From contig CAVCUP010000004.1 of the NCBI GenBank assembly GCA_963605405.1, forward strand, positions 62,001-126,000: a stretch of DNA of 64,000 bases. The letters are read 5' to 3'. The stretch's first letter is position 1, and the number at the start of each line of letters is the position of its first letter. Shown here piece by piece: positions 63,052-64,000 of the stretch. A program made the position numbers and the translations under genes. The notes under the pieces were generated by a model. That model was not told the origin of the DNA and ran no database searches. It saw nothing but the letters and a program-made list of their open reading frames with translations. This stretch comes from Paratractidigestivibacter sp963605405. GTDB taxonomy: Bacteria > Actinomycetota > Coriobacteriia > Coriobacteriales > Atopobiaceae.

Positions 63052-64000
63052 CTAGTACGTGGGCTGGTCGCCGGTGCGCACAGCCGAGACGATGAACCGC
63101 CCGTCGGACTCTTGATGCGTCGTCGAGCACGTGGAGAGCTGCAGCAGCTTTGAATCCGAGGAGAGCGCGGCGCCGGAGTTGACGTTGCTCGAGATGGAGT
63201 CGGGGCTCGCCACGAAGTCGAAGTACGCATCGACCACGCTTTGGTCAGAGAAGTTGAACGAGTTCATGATGTGGCGCGTGTCGTAGATGTAGCTGGACAC
63301 CACCGTGTACGTGTAGATGTGGCCAGGCACGTAGACATAGAACTCGAGGTTCGCGTCGAAGAACTCCTTGTCCTGGTACTGCAGCAGGGGCTCGAAGGCA
63401 CCGTCGTTCCTGTGCCCGTAGACCACCGTGACGGGGTCGTTGAGGTCGTCCGAGTTGCAGAGCTGGATAAAGGGCACGCCATAGAGGTCCTCGACCTTAT
63501 CCTTGTTGCGCCAAAGGTAATAAAGGTCGTCCGTCGGGCTCTGGAAGAGCGGCGTGTTTATCTCGCAGCCCGGGATATAGAGCCACGCAAAGATATCGGA
63601 GTTCTCGGACTTGAGGGTCGCGAAGTCGATGGGGTTCTCGGCGAGTTGGGTCTCCTCGTCGACGGCGGCGTCCTGCGGGGTGGCCGGCGCCAGCTCGCCC
63701 GCGACCGTCGCTGCCGCCTCGGCCTCCTTGCCGTGGTAGTACACGAGAAACGAGATTCCGCCCGCTGCCACGGCGAGAAGCACGATGAGCAGGACGACGA
63801 GGGGCCAGATGCGCTTCTTCTTTACCGGAGGCTCTATAGAATCGGCAAGATACGAACCGATGAAGGGCCTCTCGGGAGCAGACGGGCCGTCCGGGTCCTC
63901 GACGGACGCGGAGACGCCGCCATCCCTGGATTCTCGGTCGTCGGGATTAGTGGCAGACGGCTCATCGACCCGCTCGGGGGCATCGCCCGCCGTGCCCGCG
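63052..64000 (-). CDS. Class B sortase, 5' end outside window
   Basis: Transpeptidase anchoring surface proteins. The frame is open to the right edge. Visible are a long acidic Pro/Asp/Ser-rich cytoplasmic tail, a basic stop (PPVKKKRIWP), a transmembrane helix (VLLIVLLAVAAGGISFLVYY) and the sortase domain: WLYIPGCEINTPLFQS, PVTVVYGHRNDG (catalytic His), LSTCSTTHQESDGRFIVSAV (catalytic Cys and Arg). The class B character comes from the helix and long loop between the His and Cys (IMNSFNFSDQSVVDAYFDF). The cytoplasmic tail is unusually long. LPRTGD and LPKTGD proteins at 12565 and 42286 are possible substrates, although class A usually handles LPxTG. Confidence 0.9.
   Translation of the reverse strand, partial: AGTAGDAPERVDEPSATNPDDRESRDGGVSASVEDPDGPSAPERPFIGSYLADSIEPPVKKKRIWPLVVLLIVLLAVAAGGISFLVYYHGKEAEAAATVAGELAPATPQDAAVDEETQLAENPIDFATLKSENSDIFAWLYIPGCEINTPLFQSPTDDLYYLWRNKDKVEDLYGVPFIQLCNSDDLNDPVTVVYGHRNDGAFEPLLQYQDKEFFDANLEFYVYVPGHIYTYTVVSSYIYDTRHIMNSFNFSDQSVVDAYFDFVASPDSISSNVNSGAALSSDSKLLQLSTCSTTHQESDGRFIVSAVRTGDQPTY

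Overview
The window looks like a chromosomal segment from a high-GC, anaerobic Gram-positive of the Coriobacteriia (Collinsella/Olsenella/Eggerthella type). That is inferred from the roughly 65% GC, LPxTG-type surface proteins, a class B sortase, a very large 2-hydroxyacyl-CoA dehydratase activase protein, an HspR-type heat-shock operon with a DnaJ lacking the zinc finger, and a MgtE-like/NRMT-type magnesium gene pair. About 51 protein genes can be supported, most on the minus strand. There is one SRP RNA, a probable L31 leader, several terminators, and no tRNA, rRNA, CRISPR array or transposase.

Layout. 0.06-4.1 kb: two HAD phosphatases, a membrane PH-like protein and peptidase T. 4.2-10.7 kb: the 1555-residue activase with an overlapping TetR gene, then a LacI regulator. 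10.9-16.6 kb: a membrane-anchored C39-like peptidase and a 1337-residue cell-wall subtilase. 17-25.5 kb: prfA, rpmE, coaX, a half-length biotin-ligase-like gene, a folP-folK fusion, a sirtuin, a patatin and exonuclease III. 25.8-31.5 kb: a PHP phosphoesterase, a polar amino-acid ABC transporter and an aminotransferase. 31.9-38 kb: ftsH, hpt, tilS, a metallo-beta-lactamase-fold protein and hsp20. 38.2-44.6 kb: envelope proteins (PASTA protein, YibE/F, LPxTG phosphatase). 44.9-52.2 kb: clpB and the dnaK-grpE-dnaJ-hspR operon. 52.4-58.8 kb: a phosphodiesterase, an unusual nuclease-like gene, DedA, SRP RNA and the magnesium pair. 59.4-64 kb: a capsule/wall-polymer module (CpsB-type phosphatase, BY-kinase, chain-length protein, LCP ligase) and a class B sortase running off the right edge.

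Regulation. The same palindrome, WATCTAA-N11-TTAGATW, lies upstream of hsp20, clpB and dnaK; hspR is the last gene of the dnaK operon and is the likely reader. Many adjacent genes overlap by 8-23 nt, implying translational coupling.

Most unusual feature. Eight long inverted-repeat elements, about 139-220 bp each, sit only between genes. They fall into four arm-sequence families: A at 3025 and 47758; B at 34808, 53076 and 54461; C at 12149 and 31653; D at 25643. Family B copies keep the same length, a second nested stem and a conserved loop block. Two of them bracket a 383-residue protein whose C-terminus resembles AbiEi/DUF559-type nuclease folds. The other strong lead is the MgtE-like sensor protein coupled to an NRMT-type magnesium importer.
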